A stretch of DNA of 44,071 nt. Source: Candidatus Thiodiazotropha sp. (ex Epidulcina cf. delphinae) (lineage in GTDB: Bacteria > Pseudomonadota > Gammaproteobacteria > Chromatiales > Chromatiaceae). The stretch spans positions 1 to 44,071 of the forward strand of contig JAHXHS010000041.1 of the NCBI GenBank assembly GCA_025656455.1, in the 5' to 3' direction. Made by a program: the position numbers and the translations under genes. Shown in pieces: positions 13,633 to 22,439 of this stretch (position 1 is its first letter; each line of letters starts with the position of its first letter). Under the pieces are notes generated by a model. It was not told the DNA's origin. It did no database searches and saw only the letters and a program-made list of their open reading frames with translations.

Positions 13633-15906
13633 ATGTTGAACAAAGAGTTGGAATTTACCCTCAATCAGGCATTCAAGGATGCCAAAGAGAGGCAACACGA
13701 ATTCATGACCGTGGATCATCTGCTGCTTGCGCTACTGGATAATCCCACGGCAGTGGCGGTTCTGCGCGCCTGTGGCGCCAAGATAGAAAAAATGCGTAAC
13801 AGCGTCAGGACCTTCGTCGATGAGACCACACCGCTGATTCCCGATGGCGAAGAGCGTGAAATCCAGCCGACCCTGGGATTCCAGCGGGTCTTGCAGCGGG
13901 CGGTTTTTCATGTGCAGTCCTCTGGAAAGAACGAGGTCACCGGCGCCAATGTCCTGGTGGCCATCTTCAACGAACAGGATTCGCAGGCCGTCTATTTTCT
14001 CAACGAGCACAAGGTCAGCCGGCTCGATGTGGTCAACTATATCTCCCACGGGATCTCCAAACTCGAGAATTCCAATCAGGACGATCCCCCGCTGGAGTTC
14101 TCCAGCGAGGTCAAGAGTGAAGGGCAGGCCACTCCCCTGGAGACTTATGCCAGCAATCTCAATCAGTTGGCCGAGCAGGGCAAGATCGACCCATTGATAG
14201 GACGTCACCCGGAAATAGAACGCACCGTCCAGATCCTCTGTCGCCGGCGCAAGAACAATCCATTGCTGGTGGGCGAAGCCGGCGTCGGTAAGACAGCGAT
14301 CGCCGAAGGATTGGCAAAAAAGATCGTCGACAGCGAGGTGCCGGATATTCTCGCCAATGCCACCATCTACGCACTCGACTTGGGAACCTTGGTGGCCGGC
14401 ACCAAATACCGCGGCGATTTCGAGAAACGCCTCAAGGCGGTCCTTGCGGAACTGAAGCGTGAGAAGGATGTGGTGCTGTTTATCGATGAAATCCACACCA
14501 TTATCGGTGCCGGCGCCGCCTCGGGGGGGGTGATGGACGCCTCGAACCTGATCAAACCGGTGCTTGCATCCGGCGAACTGCGTTGCATCGGTTCCACCAC
14601 CTATCAGGAGTTTCGCGGCATTTTCGAGAAGGATCGCGCCCTGGCGCGTAGATTTCAGAAGATCGATGTCGAGGAGCCGACGGTGAAGGAGACAGTGGAG
14701 ATCCTAAAGGGCCTGAAGTCCCGTTTCGAGGAGCACCACCATATCGAATACACCCAGGAGGCCTTGAACAGCGCCGCCGAGCTATCCGATAAATACATCA
14801 ATGACCGCCATCTGCCGGACAAGGCGATTGACGTGATCGACGAGGCGGGGGCGAATGTACAGCTCCAGCCCGAGGCGGACCGGAAGAAGGTCATCGACGT
14901 GGATGAGGTCGAGGCCATAGTGGCCAAGATCGCACGCATTCCGCCGAAGAAGGTCTCCACCTCGGATACCGAGTCGCTACGCAGTCTCTCCAGGGATCTC
15001 AAGCTGGTGGTGTTCGGCCAGGATAAGGCCATCGAGGCGCTGACGGCGGCAATCCGTATGAATCGCTCAGGGCTGGTCAATGAGGGCAGGCCGGTCGGCT
15101 CATTCCTGTTTACCGGTCCCACCGGCGTGGGCAAGACAGAGATCACGCGCCAGCTTGCCCGGATCATGAGCATGGAATTGATCCGGTTCGACATGTCTGA
15201 ATACATGGAACGGCATACCGTCTCAAGACTCATCGGTGCGCCCCCGGGCTATGTTGGTTTCGATCAGGGCGGATTGTTGACCGAGGAGATCGCCAAACAT
15301 CCTCACTGCGTGCTGTTGCTCGATGAGATCGAGAAGGCCCATCCGGATGTCTTCAATCTGCTGCTGCAGGTGATGGATCATGGCACCCTGACCGACAACA
15401 ACGGCCGGAAGGCCGATTTCCGCAACGTGGTGATCGTCATGACCACCAATGCCGGCGCACAGGAGATGAGCCGCACATCCATCGGCTTCACCAAGCAGGA
15501 TCACAGCAGTGACGGCATGGAGGCCATCAAAAAGATGTTCACACCGGAGTTCAGAAATCGTCTGGATGCAATTATTCAGTTCTCCGGCCTCTCCCCAGAA
15601 CATATCGCCAAGGTAGTGGATAAATTCGTCTTCGAATTGGAGGGGCAGCTGCAGGAGAAGCGCGTCAGCCTGGTGGTCGAGCCTGAAGCCAGGGTCTGGC
15701 TGGCGGAACACGGTTATGATCCGAAAATGGGTGCGCGTCCGATGGCACGCCTGATTCAGGATGAAATCAAGAAGCCCCTGGCTGAAGAGCTGCTATTCGG
15801 TAAGCTGTCCGGTGGCGGGGTGGTCAGGGTCGATGTTTCGGAGGACAAGCTGCAATTTGATATCGCGGGTGAACCGGTAGCCGATACGACGATGGACGAC
15901 ACCTGA
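13633..15906 (+). CDS. clpA: ClpA, ATP-dependent unfoldase of ClpAP
   Basis: 757 residues, matching E. coli ClpA (758). N-terminal double ClpN repeat (about 1-145); D1 AAA+ module with Walker A GEAGVGKT (214-221) and Walker B LFIDEIHT; D2 module with Walker A GPTGVGKT (about 495) and Walker B LLLDEIEKAHPDV. No ClpB-type middle coiled coil. Hexameric unfoldase that feeds substrates, including ClpS-bound N-degron proteins, to ClpP. It ends only 6 bp from the convergent infA stop, leaving no room for a separate terminator. Confidence 0.97.
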   Translation: MLNKELEFTLNQAFKDAKERQHEFMTVDHLLLALLDNPTAVAVLRACGAKIEKMRNSVRTFVDETTPLIPDGEEREIQPTLGFQRVLQRAVFHVQSSGKNEVTGANVLVAIFNEQDSQAVYFLNEHKVSRLDVVNYISHGISKLENSNQDDPPLEFSSEVKSEGQATPLETYASNLNQLAEQGKIDPLIGRHPEIERTVQILCRRRKNNPLLVGEAGVGKTAIAEGLAKKIVDSEVPDILANATIYALDLGTLVAGTKYRGDFEKRLKAVLAELKREKDVVLFIDEIHTIIGAGAASGGVMDASNLIKPVLASGELRCIGSTTYQEFRGIFEKDRALARRFQKIDVEEPTVKETVEILKGLKSRFEEHHHIEYTQEALNSAAELSDKYINDRHLPDKAIDVIDEAGANVQLQPEADRKKVIDVDEVEAIVAKIARIPPKKVSTSDTESLRSLSRDLKLVVFGQDKAIEALTAAIRMNRSGLVNEGRPVGSFLFTGPTGVGKTEITRQLARIMSMELIRFDMSEYMERHTVSRLIGAPPGYVGFDQGGLLTEEIAKHPHCVLLLDEIEKAHPDVFNLLLQVMDHGTLTDNNGRKADFRNVVIVMTTNAGAQEMSRTSIGFTKQDHSSDGMEAIKKMFTPEFRNRLDAIIQFSGLSPEHIAKVVDKFVFELEGQLQEKRVSLVVEPEARVWLAEHGYDPKMGARPMARLIQDEIKKPLAEELLFGKLSGGGVVRVDVSEDKLQFDIAGEPVADTTMDDT

Positions 15907-15912
15907 CGACGA

Positions 15913-16131
15913 TCAGCGGGCCCGGTAGGTGATGCGTCCCTTGCTTAGGTCGTAAGGGGTCAGCTGAACGGTGACCTTATCCCCGGTGAGGATGCGTATA
16001 TAGTGCTTACGCATCTTGCCTGAGATATGCGCCGTCACCACATGGCCGTTCTCCAGTTCCACCCGGAACATGGTGTTCGGCAGGGTCTCGACCACCGTGC
16101 CCTCCATCTCGATAAAGTCTTCTTTCGCCAT
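15913..16131 (-). CDS. infA: Translation initiation factor IF-1
   Basis: 72 residues from ATG 16131 (MAKEDFIEMEGTVVETLPNT), the exact IF-1 size and N-terminus; the longer frame to 16200 is not used. S1-like OB fold; KMRKHYIRILTGDKV and the C-terminal GRITYRAR are standard. Binds the ribosomal A site during initiation. Convergent with clpA. In many relatives bpt and aat lie just upstream of infA; here about 25 kb intervenes. Confidence 0.97.
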   Translation of the reverse strand: MAKEDFIEMEGTVVETLPNTMFRVELENGHVVTAHISGKMRKHYIRILTGDKVTVQLTPYDLSKGRITYRAR

Positions 16132-17179
16132 GCTGGTACTCGATCTGTATGAAAAAACCGGGCGAAGTATAGCACAGGGCCCGATACCGAAGTGCGCCAT
16201 TATCAGTATATTTGAACGTATGGCAAGTGCTTATGCATTTCGGCGTCCCCACTGCTATGTTGATCGGTGGATTCGCTTCGAAGCACTGTGGATCGCCCGT
16301 CTGTTCCAGGCCATGTGGAGTACAGTAAAATCCAGAATAATCTATTGATTATTAATGGTAAAATATAATAACCATAAAGCATGCATGGTTAAGAGTGTCC
16401 CATATGCTGAAGCGCCCTTTTTTTCTGGGAGGGTATCGCAATCGCTCACGGAGTCCAGTCTGTGAACTCCCGAACAGGCGATAAGTGTGAGATATTGGTC
16501 GATGGTAAAACCGTAGAGAACCTCTATTTTTGATGGAAGTGTAAGCTGACCATACAAACCGGTAGCTGTCAGACCAGTTTGTGACTACTAAGCGGCACTC
16601 AATTGCTGCTTGTGCAAAAGTAAAAAACAGCTTGTCTCGGAGGCAATCCCGCATGCGGGAGTCACCAGGAACGCTTCATGCCATCAACTTGGCGCCGTGT
16701 TCCTGCAGCGACTGAAGATAGCCGAGTAGGAACTCATGCGGCCGGTCAGACGTTGTCAATACAGTGTAGGGTAATATCGCACCTACCCATTCTCCGGTAT
16801 GCCAGTAAGCACCGCCCAAATCTTCAAACATCAAAGCTATTGTGGTGAATGGGCAGCAGTGTGGTTACCATTCGGCAGCCGCTTTCAGAAAGGCATTCAA
16901 GTGCAATACCGGGCTGACACCCAGGCAAGTGCGATTAAAACTACCCGGTAGTTTGCTTGGTAAAGCGGCCGGTCTACTGCTGGGGCCTATCACAAAGAAT
17001 CAGGAATAAGGTTCTTAGCCCTGATTTCTGAATAAATAGATCATCTGACTTAAAATATTAAAATCTGTGCCGCTATCCATCCCCGATGTACTATCATTGT
17101 TTTGATTGCATACAGTGTATATCTTTATAACGTCAATGGAGAGTGACCGGTACGGAAATATCTTAGAATATAGTGCCTT
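16132..17179. other. Gene-poor kilobase with possible gene debris
   Basis: Low-complexity AT-rich stretches (16330-16380) alternate with coding-like pieces. On the minus strand a 51-codon ATG frame at 16676-16831 reads MFEDLGGAYWHTGEWVGAIL, then PYTVLTTSDRPHEFLLGYLQ and SLQEHGAKLMA; it continues as an open frame some codons upstream until a stop. It looks like a small intact or truncated protein that I do not recognise. Larger frames at 16016-16348 and 16352-16654 show no domain and no ribosome binding site. This is one edge of the ~25 kb that separates infA from bpt-aat. Confidence 0.4.
16676..16831 (-). CDS. Possible small protein or gene fragment, unrecognised
   Basis: 51 codons, ATG to TGA, with aromatic- and Gly-rich composition (GGAYWHTGEWVG) more like a real soluble protein than random sequence. 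No ribosome binding site is obvious, and the reading frame upstream of the ATG remains open for about 13 more codons, so it may be the C-terminal tip of a decayed gene. Function unknown. Confidence 0.3.
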   Translation of the reverse strand: MFEDLGGAYWHTGEWVGAILPYTVLTTSDRPHEFLLGYLQSLQEHGAKLMA

Positions 17180-19813
17180 ATGTCCATTCTATCTCCAAAC
17201 ACGGATGACATAACCGTAGACTCAAGATCGCCATTAATTAAGCGGTTTCTGATTCAGCGTATCCTGTGGCTGCTGCCATTGTCTTTGTGGACACTGTTGG
17301 TCGTTTGGTCCCTTACGGCAACCATGACATCCATCCCGGCTCACAGTTCCAGCGTGGCCAGGGAAAGCGCGGCTAATATTTTCCGCATGGTGCAGCTTAC
17401 GCGATTGTGGAATGCCCGACATGGCGGTGTGTATGTACCGGTTTCCGATAAGGTTCAACCCAATCCCTATCTCAAAATACCCAATCGGGATGTGGTGACC
17501 GCCCAGGGTAAACGCCTGACCATGATCAATCCTGCCTATATGACCCGCCAGATAGCTGAACTGGCGAAAAAAGACGGCGAGCTTTTTCACATCACCAGCC
17601 TTAAACCCATCCGTCCGGCAAATCAGCCAGACAGCTGGGAGCATATTGCCCTGGAAAAATTTGAAAAAGATGTCCCTGAAGTATCGGAGCGACTGACCTG
17701 GAAAAGCGAAGATGTGTTCCGTTACATGGCGCCGCTGATAACTAAAAAGCCTTGTCTAAAATGCCATCAAGCACAAGGCTACGAACTGGGTGATATCCGG
17801 GGTGGGATCAGCATCACACTCCCTGCCGAACCCATTTTCGGTGGTGATGTCAAACTCGTCAAGCAGACGTTGATTCGGCATTTTGTTGTCTATTTGCTTG
17901 TTTTACTGCTACTGTTCTTTTTCCTCGAAAAAACCCGCCAGCAGTGGCTCAAGCTCGAACACATCAAGAATAAACAACAGGCAACCATCAATGAGCGTAC
18001 TGCTGAGTTGACCGCTTTAAATCAACATCTCATGGAGGAAAACTACGAGCGAATCAGGGCAGAGGATCGCTACCGCGCCGTCAGCCAGTCCGCCTTTGAT
18101 GCCATTATTTCAGCCGATGATGATGGCGTCATCCTCTCCTGGAATTCAGGAGCAGAGCGTATCTTCGGATATCGATATGGCGAAATAATTGGAGAAACCC
18201 TTACAAAAATCATGCCGGAGCGCTATCGCTCAGATCACGCTTCGGCGATGCAACGCATGGCATCCGGCAATGGTTCCAAAGTCATAGGTTCTACCATGGA
18301 ACTGTCCGGATTGCATAAAAACGGCAAGGAATTCCCGATTGAGCTCTCTCTCGGCAGCTGGATACAGGACGAGCAGCGTTTTTTCAGTGCGGTGATCCGT
18401 GACATTACAGATCGCAGGAGGGCTGAAAAATCACTGAATCTGGCACTCGATCAGTTACGCGATAAGGAGATTAAACTCCATCACCTTGCCCATCATGATC
18501 CATTAACCAACCTGCCTAACCGCCTGCTGTTCATCGACCGGCTCAGCCAATCAATCCACAAAGCCAAACGTGCAGGCACAAAGCTGGCATTGTTGTTCAT
18601 CGATCTCGACCGCTTCAAGCAGATCAACGACAGTCTGGGTCATCCTGTGGGTGACGGTCTACTGAAGGCTGTCGCCAGTCGTCTCGGCAAAATAATTCGA
18701 GAGAATGACACTGTCTCACGACTGGGAGGTGATGAATTTACCATCATCTTGGATGTTGTACGTAATGATGCCGACGCAGGTCTTGTGGCTCAAAGCCTGA
18801 TTCAAGCCTTCGAGACCCCGGTTGATGTCAATGGTCATCAGCTCTATATCACGGTAAGCGTGGGCATCAGTCTCTATCCGCAGGACAGTATGACCGCGGA
18901 GGCACTGATCCAGAATGCGGACACTGCCATGTATCGCGCCAAAGACGAAGGCAGAAATACCTTCCAGTTCTATAGCGAGTACATGACATCACAGGCCTAT
19001 GAACGGGTCTTTCTAGAGAGTGATTTACGCAGAAGCTTGAAGGATGGGGCATTCGAAATCTATTTTCAGCCACAGCTTAACCTTCACGATGACGCCCTGG
19101 TTGGCATAGAGGCGCTGCTGCGCTGGCATCGTCCAGAGCACGGCATGGTGCTACCCGATACGTTCATTCCTGTCGCTGAGGACACAGGTCTGATTTTGCC
19201 CATCGGTGACTGGGCGCTACGCAAGGCTTGCTTACAGATGAAGGCCTGGCAAAATGCTGATTTAGTCCCGGAATCCGCAAAGGTTTCCGTCAACCTGTCA
19301 GTAAAACAGCTGCAACAGCCAGACCTGCCGGAACGCATTCTTCAGATACTGGCCGACACAGGTCTCGCACCCAATAGCCTAGACCTTGAGATTACCGAAA
19401 GTGTCATCATGCAGCATCCGGAAAAGTTTACCGATATCTTTCATCAACTGCGCAGTCATGGCATCGAACTATCGATTGACGACTTCGGCACCGGTTACTC
19501 ATCACTGGGTTACCTAAAACAACTGCCTATCAATAAACTGAAAATTGATCGTTCGTTTGTATGTGACATACCGGATGATGCTAATGATGAGGCCATCGCC
19601 AAGGCAATCATCGCCCTGAGTAAGAGCATGCAGCTGAAGGTTGTGGCGGAAGGGGTGGAAACCGAAGAACAGGCGGATTTCCTGCGTAGTGAAGGGTGCC
19701 AGATTGGCCAGGGATACCTCTACAGCCGTCCGTTACCGTCAAAGGAACTCGAGGTTTATCTTCAACATTCCAAGAAAGCGCTGGATATTATTAACTCGGC
19801 ACACGACGGCTGA
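17180..19813 (+). CDS. Membrane sensor: periplasmic c-heme DUF3365 domain, PAS, GGDEF, EAL
   Basis: 877 residues. TM1 about 27-47; periplasmic domain 55-228 of the DUF3365/Tll0287-like type with a CLKCH heme-c motif at 192-196; TM2 about 233-249; linker helix 250-295; PAS about 296-415; GGDEF domain with GGDEF at 516-520 and an RxxD inhibitory site REND at 508-511; EAL domain with EALL at 643-646 and DDFGTGYSS near 775. Both the diguanylate cyclase and c-di-GMP phosphodiesterase signatures look intact, so the sign of the output cannot be told. The covalent heme suggests sensing of redox state or a gas ligand from the periplasm. Stands alone on the plus strand. The last residues and the stop codon (AHDG, TGA) are read from a truncated repeat at 19798-19842. 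No strong Shine-Dalgarno sequence. Confidence 0.93.
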   Translation: MSILSPNTDDITVDSRSPLIKRFLIQRILWLLPLSLWTLLVVWSLTATMTSIPAHSSSVARESAANIFRMVQLTRLWNARHGGVYVPVSDKVQPNPYLKIPNRDVVTAQGKRLTMINPAYMTRQIAELAKKDGELFHITSLKPIRPANQPDSWEHIALEKFEKDVPEVSERLTWKSEDVFRYMAPLITKKPCLKCHQAQGYELGDIRGGISITLPAEPIFGGDVKLVKQTLIRHFVVYLLVLLLLFFFLEKTRQQWLKLEHIKNKQQATINERTAELTALNQHLMEENYERIRAEDRYRAVSQSAFDAIISADDDGVILSWNSGAERIFGYRYGEIIGETLTKIMPERYRSDHASAMQRMASGNGSKVIGSTMELSGLHKNGKEFPIELSLGSWIQDEQRFFSAVIRDITDRRRAEKSLNLALDQLRDKEIKLHHLAHHDPLTNLPNRLLFIDRLSQSIHKAKRAGTKLALLFIDLDRFKQINDSLGHPVGDGLLKAVASRLGKIIRENDTVSRLGGDEFTIILDVVRNDADAGLVAQSLIQAFETPVDVNGHQLYITVSVGISLYPQDSMTAEALIQNADTAMYRAKDEGRNTFQFYSEYMTSQAYERVFLESDLRRSLKDGAFEIYFQPQLNLHDDALVGIEALLRWHRPEHGMVLPDTFIPVAEDTGLILPIGDWALRKACLQMKAWQNADLVPESAKVSVNLSVKQLQQPDLPERILQILADTGLAPNSLDLEITESVIMQHPEKFTDIFHQLRSHGIELSIDDFGTGYSSLGYLKQLPINKLKIDRSFVCDIPDDANDEAIAKAIIALSKSMQLKVVAEGVETEEQADFLRSEGCQIGQGYLYSRPLPSKELEVYLQHSKKALDIINSAHDG

Positions 19814-19842
19814 ACATGACCTATTAAGGTGCCGGGTTAATA
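19798..19842. repeat. Truncated copy D of the bipartite palindromic element
   Basis: 45 bp containing one terminal inverted repeat (ending gtgccgggttaata) plus the outer end of the second hairpin (ggcacacgacggctgaac). Compare the right end of copy B at 36401-36444 (ggcacacggcggctgaacac and onward). It overlaps the 3' end of the GGDEF/EAL gene and stops one base before the ctaB stop codon (19844-19846). Confidence 0.8.
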
Positions 19843-19843
19843 A

Positions 19844-20767
19844 CTAAGGCGTCACTATTCCCGGCATCAGCAGACTCAGATAGTGATCGGCCAACAACAG
19901 GGTGAACAGCAGGCTGAGATAGAGAATCGAGTAGGCGAAGGTCTTCATGGCATGTTCGCGCCCTTCGCTACGCAGCATTTTTATCGCGTGGTAGATGAAT
20001 CCGCCACCCAACAGCAATGCACCCGCCAGGTAGAGATAGCCGCTCATACGGATGACAAAGGGCAGCAGGGTGACCGCCAACAGCATGATGCTGTAGATCA
20101 ATACTTGCTGTTTGGTGAAGTCGATGCCGTGGGTTACCGGCAGCATGGGAACATCGGCCTTGGCATAGTCGTCACGCCGATGAATCGCCAGCGGCCAGAA
20201 ATGGGGTGGCGTCCAGACGAAGATGATCAGCAGCAGCAAGAAGGCCTCGGTAGTGACTTCGCCGGTGATGGCGCTCCAGCCCAGGAGCGGTGGCGCGGCT
20301 CCCGCCAATCCACCCCAGACGATGTTCTGCGGTGTGTTGCGTTTCAGGTAGAGAGTGTAGATCACGGCATAGCCGATCAATGCGCAGAAAGTGAGAAGAG
20401 CGGTCATGGGGTTGGTCAGAAAATAGAGCATGAGCATGGAGATGCCGCCCAGCAGCAGGGCAAAGCTAACGGCATGTTGGGTATCCATATGGCCGCTGGG
20501 GATGGGACGCCAACTGGTGCGGTCCATCACGGCGTCGATGCGCTGGTCGATGACATGGTTGATCACCGCACCGGACGCGGCGGCCAGGGAGATGCCGAGC
20601 AGGCCGAAGATCAGCGGTTGCCAGGGTACAATGCCGTCGCTGGACAAGAGCATCCCGACCAAGGTGGTAAAGGCGATGAGCAGCACCACCGTTGGTTTGG
20701 TCATCTCATAGTAGTGCTGCCAGGCATAGGCGGCCGATTGCTGTGTCGAAATGTTACCGATGGCCAT
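19844..20767 (-). CDS. ctaB: Protoheme IX farnesyltransferase (heme O synthase)
   Basis: 307 residues, UbiA-family prenyltransferase with about nine membrane segments. Adds a farnesyl group to heme b to make heme O. The first Asp-rich motif NHVIDQRIDAVMDRT and the second DDYAKADVPMLPVTHG are intact. Last gene of the oxidase locus; its start overlaps the preceding gene by 14 bp. Heme A also needs CtaA (Cox15), which is not in this window. Confidence 0.95.
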   Translation of the reverse strand: MAIGNISTQQSAAYAWQHYYEMTKPTVVLLIAFTTLVGMLLSSDGIVPWQPLIFGLLGISLAAASGAVINHVIDQRIDAVMDRTSWRPIPSGHMDTQHAVSFALLLGGISMLMLYFLTNPMTALLTFCALIGYAVIYTLYLKRNTPQNIVWGGLAGAAPPLLGWSAITGEVTTEAFLLLLIIFVWTPPHFWPLAIHRRDDYAKADVPMLPVTHGIDFTKQQVLIYSIMLLAVTLLPFVIRMSGYLYLAGALLLGGGFIYHAIKMLRSEGREHAMKTFAYSILYLSLLFTLLLADHYLSLLMPGIVTP

Positions 20768-21398
20768 ATTGTCCTCCTTTCACCCAGCTTTGCGAGGCTT
20801 TGAGTAGTGTTTCCAGATCCTGCAGGATTTGCTTCGAACTGATTTGTGAGGTGTCGTATATCATCATCAGATCAATCCGGGGATCGATGAGAAAGAGCGG
20901 AATCGTCTGTTGCGAAAGTTGAAAAGGAAACAGCGATTCGACCGTTGTGCGCTGACCGCTGTCGGCAATGGCCAGGCGTGTGCCTTCCAATCCCTCCAGG
21001 GTGGGTAGTGTGAGGCGGCCTGCGGAATCGGGTAGCAGAATCAGCAATCGTTCGATCCGCTGACGATTGGCCGCCGTTGCGCGACGGATCTGGCGCACCT
21101 TAATCAGTGCCTTGATACAGGCGGCGTCGCAACCCCCTTCGCTGACCAGTGTGATGGTCCACATATCCTGTAGTGCCAGCCAGTCGAAACGCCCGCCTTC
21201 CGGGGTCTGCAGGATCAAGGATTCCATTGATCTGGGGGGGTCTATCAGGGCGCCGTGGTTGGTGCGGCCGTCGGGCAGCCACTGGGGATTGAAAAACAGC
21301 ACCCAGGCGGCTATCAGCGGCAGGGCGAAGAGTCCGCTCAGCAGCCACAAGGATCTCAGACTGCGATCTCTTCCACGTTCTTCCGCTGCGCTGATCAT
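20754..21398 (-). CDS. Membrane-anchored thioredoxin-like oxidase-locus protein
   Basis: 214 residues from ATG 21398, which overlaps the SURF1 stop by one base (TGATG); the longer frame is the SURF1 shadow. One N-terminal membrane anchor (about 19-37, LWLLSGLFALPLIAAWVLFF), then a periplasmic domain. WTITLVSEGGCDAACIKALI resembles the start of a Sco/thioredoxin fold, with a C-x3-C pair in place of the usual C-x-x-C or C-x3-C-P copper motif. Proteins of this type lie between SURF1 and ctaA/ctaB in many proteobacterial cox operons and are presumed assembly factors. Copper binding is possible but unproven. Confidence 0.8.
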   Translation of the reverse strand: MISAAEERGRDRSLRSLWLLSGLFALPLIAAWVLFFNPQWLPDGRTNHGALIDPPRSMESLILQTPEGGRFDWLALQDMWTITLVSEGGCDAACIKALIKVRQIRRATAANRQRIERLLILLPDSAGRLTLPTLEGLEGTRLAIADSGQRTTVESLFPFQLSQQTIPLFLIDPRIDLMMIYDTSQISSKQILQDLETLLKASQSWVKGGQYGHR

Positions 21399-22132
21399 CA
21401 CTGCTTTTCTCCGTTTTCGGGGGGTGTTTGCATCGACAGACGCAACCAGACCAGCAGGGTGATCAGGGCGAAGGCAAACCATTGAATGGCATAGCCGATG
21501 TGCATCATGTCGCTGACCCTGGGGTGGGGCCATCGGCGCACGAAGCCATGGCTGTCATCGGGGGATTGCAGGATGGCGAAGGGCAGGATCTCCAGTCCCG
21601 ACCAGGCGGTGAAACTATCCAGGGTCAGATAGGGCCAGCGGGGTGTGCCCGCTACCGCTGAGGCGGTTCGCCCCAACTCGATGGCAGGCGCCTGAGGGAT
21701 GGTGATCTGGCCACGGATAGTGACGGTATCAACCGGGGTGGGTAAAGTAGTGTCATTGTCGATCCGCTCGCGGGGGATCCAGCCGCGATTGACCAGCAGG
21801 ATCCCGCCGTTCTCCGACAGTTGTATCGGCGTGATGACATGATAACCTGTCTTGCCCAGGTGTTTGCGATTTTCGATCAGAATGGTTTTGTCGGACAGGA
21901 AATTCCCCATCGCCTCGACATGGCGGAATTCCAACCGACCCTTATCGGGCAGCATGGAGTTCAGCGAAAGCGCCGGTAGCTTGCGGCGCATTTCCAGTGA
22001 ACTGCCCAGGCTGCGTTTCTGTTCAGCACGGTCGAGCTGCCAGATGCCCAGGCCGCAGAAGAGGGGTGTCAGAAATACCATGATAATTGTAGGGACGGCC
22101 TGGGCGCGAAATTGTCGGATACTGCTGGTCAT
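21398..22132 (-). CDS. SURF1-family cytochrome oxidase assembly protein
   Basis: 244 residues from ATG 22132 (MTSSIRQFRAQAVPTIIMV); a GTG at 22192 is in frame but less likely. Two membrane segments near the ends flank a periplasmic domain. WQLDRAEQKR after TM1, the GYHVITPIQL / LVNRGWIPRER core and the C-terminal HIGYAIQWFAFALI segment are SURF1 signatures. Helps insert heme a into subunit I. Divergent from the DUF2909 gene on the other strand. Confidence 0.93.
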   Translation of the reverse strand: MTSSIRQFRAQAVPTIIMVFLTPLFCGLGIWQLDRAEQKRSLGSSLEMRRKLPALSLNSMLPDKGRLEFRHVEAMGNFLSDKTILIENRKHLGKTGYHVITPIQLSENGGILLVNRGWIPRERIDNDTTLPTPVDTVTIRGQITIPQAPAIELGRTASAVAGTPRWPYLTLDSFTAWSGLEILPFAILQSPDDSHGFVRRWPHPRVSDMMHIGYAIQWFAFALITLLVWLRLSMQTPPENGEKQ

Positions 22133-22213
22133 AAGAACTATAGTGAAGCCATCGATTTCTGTTGCCGCTGTATTGGCAGGGTTATACAACACTCATCTTT
22201 AAAGGGAGTGGCC

Positions 22214-22432
22214 ATGGACATGATTTTCAAACTGCCGGTGTTATTGGTGCTGCTTTTCATCCTCTTCTCGCTGTTTCAAGGGATGTACTACCTGGCCAAG
22301 GATGACGGTAGTAACCAAAGCACGCGTGTGGTGCGTGCGTTAACCATAAGAGTGGTGCTTTCGTTGCTGCTGTTTCTGATCCTCATGGGGGGTTACTTCT
22401 TTGGTCTCCTCCAGCCTCATGGCATTCTGTAA
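22214..22432 (+). CDS. DUF2909 twin-transmembrane protein of the cox locus
   Basis: 72 residues from ATG 22214 with GGGAG 5 bases upstream; the longer upstream frame is the SURF1 shadow. Two membrane helices (about 5-27 and 44-66) joined by a polar loop KDDGSNQSTRVVRALTIR. This small protein lies between coxC and SURF1 in many proteobacteria and is presumed to be an oxidase subunit or assembly aid. It is on the opposite strand to its neighbours, ending 8 bp from the coxC stop. Confidence 0.85.
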   Translation: MDMIFKLPVLLVLLFILFSLFQGMYYLAKDDGSNQSTRVVRALTIRVVLSLLLFLILMGGYFFGLLQPHGIL

Positions 22433-22439
22433 CGGTAAC

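Noticed and set aside
13732..14496. 254-codon open frame on the minus strand
   Set aside because: Antisense shadow of clpA.
16352..16654. 100-codon minus-strand frame in the gene-poor kilobase
   Set aside because: No ribosome binding site, biased random composition, no domain.
19883..20803. 306-codon open frame on the plus strand
   Set aside because: Antisense shadow of ctaB; Gln/Asp/Gly-rich translation with no domain.
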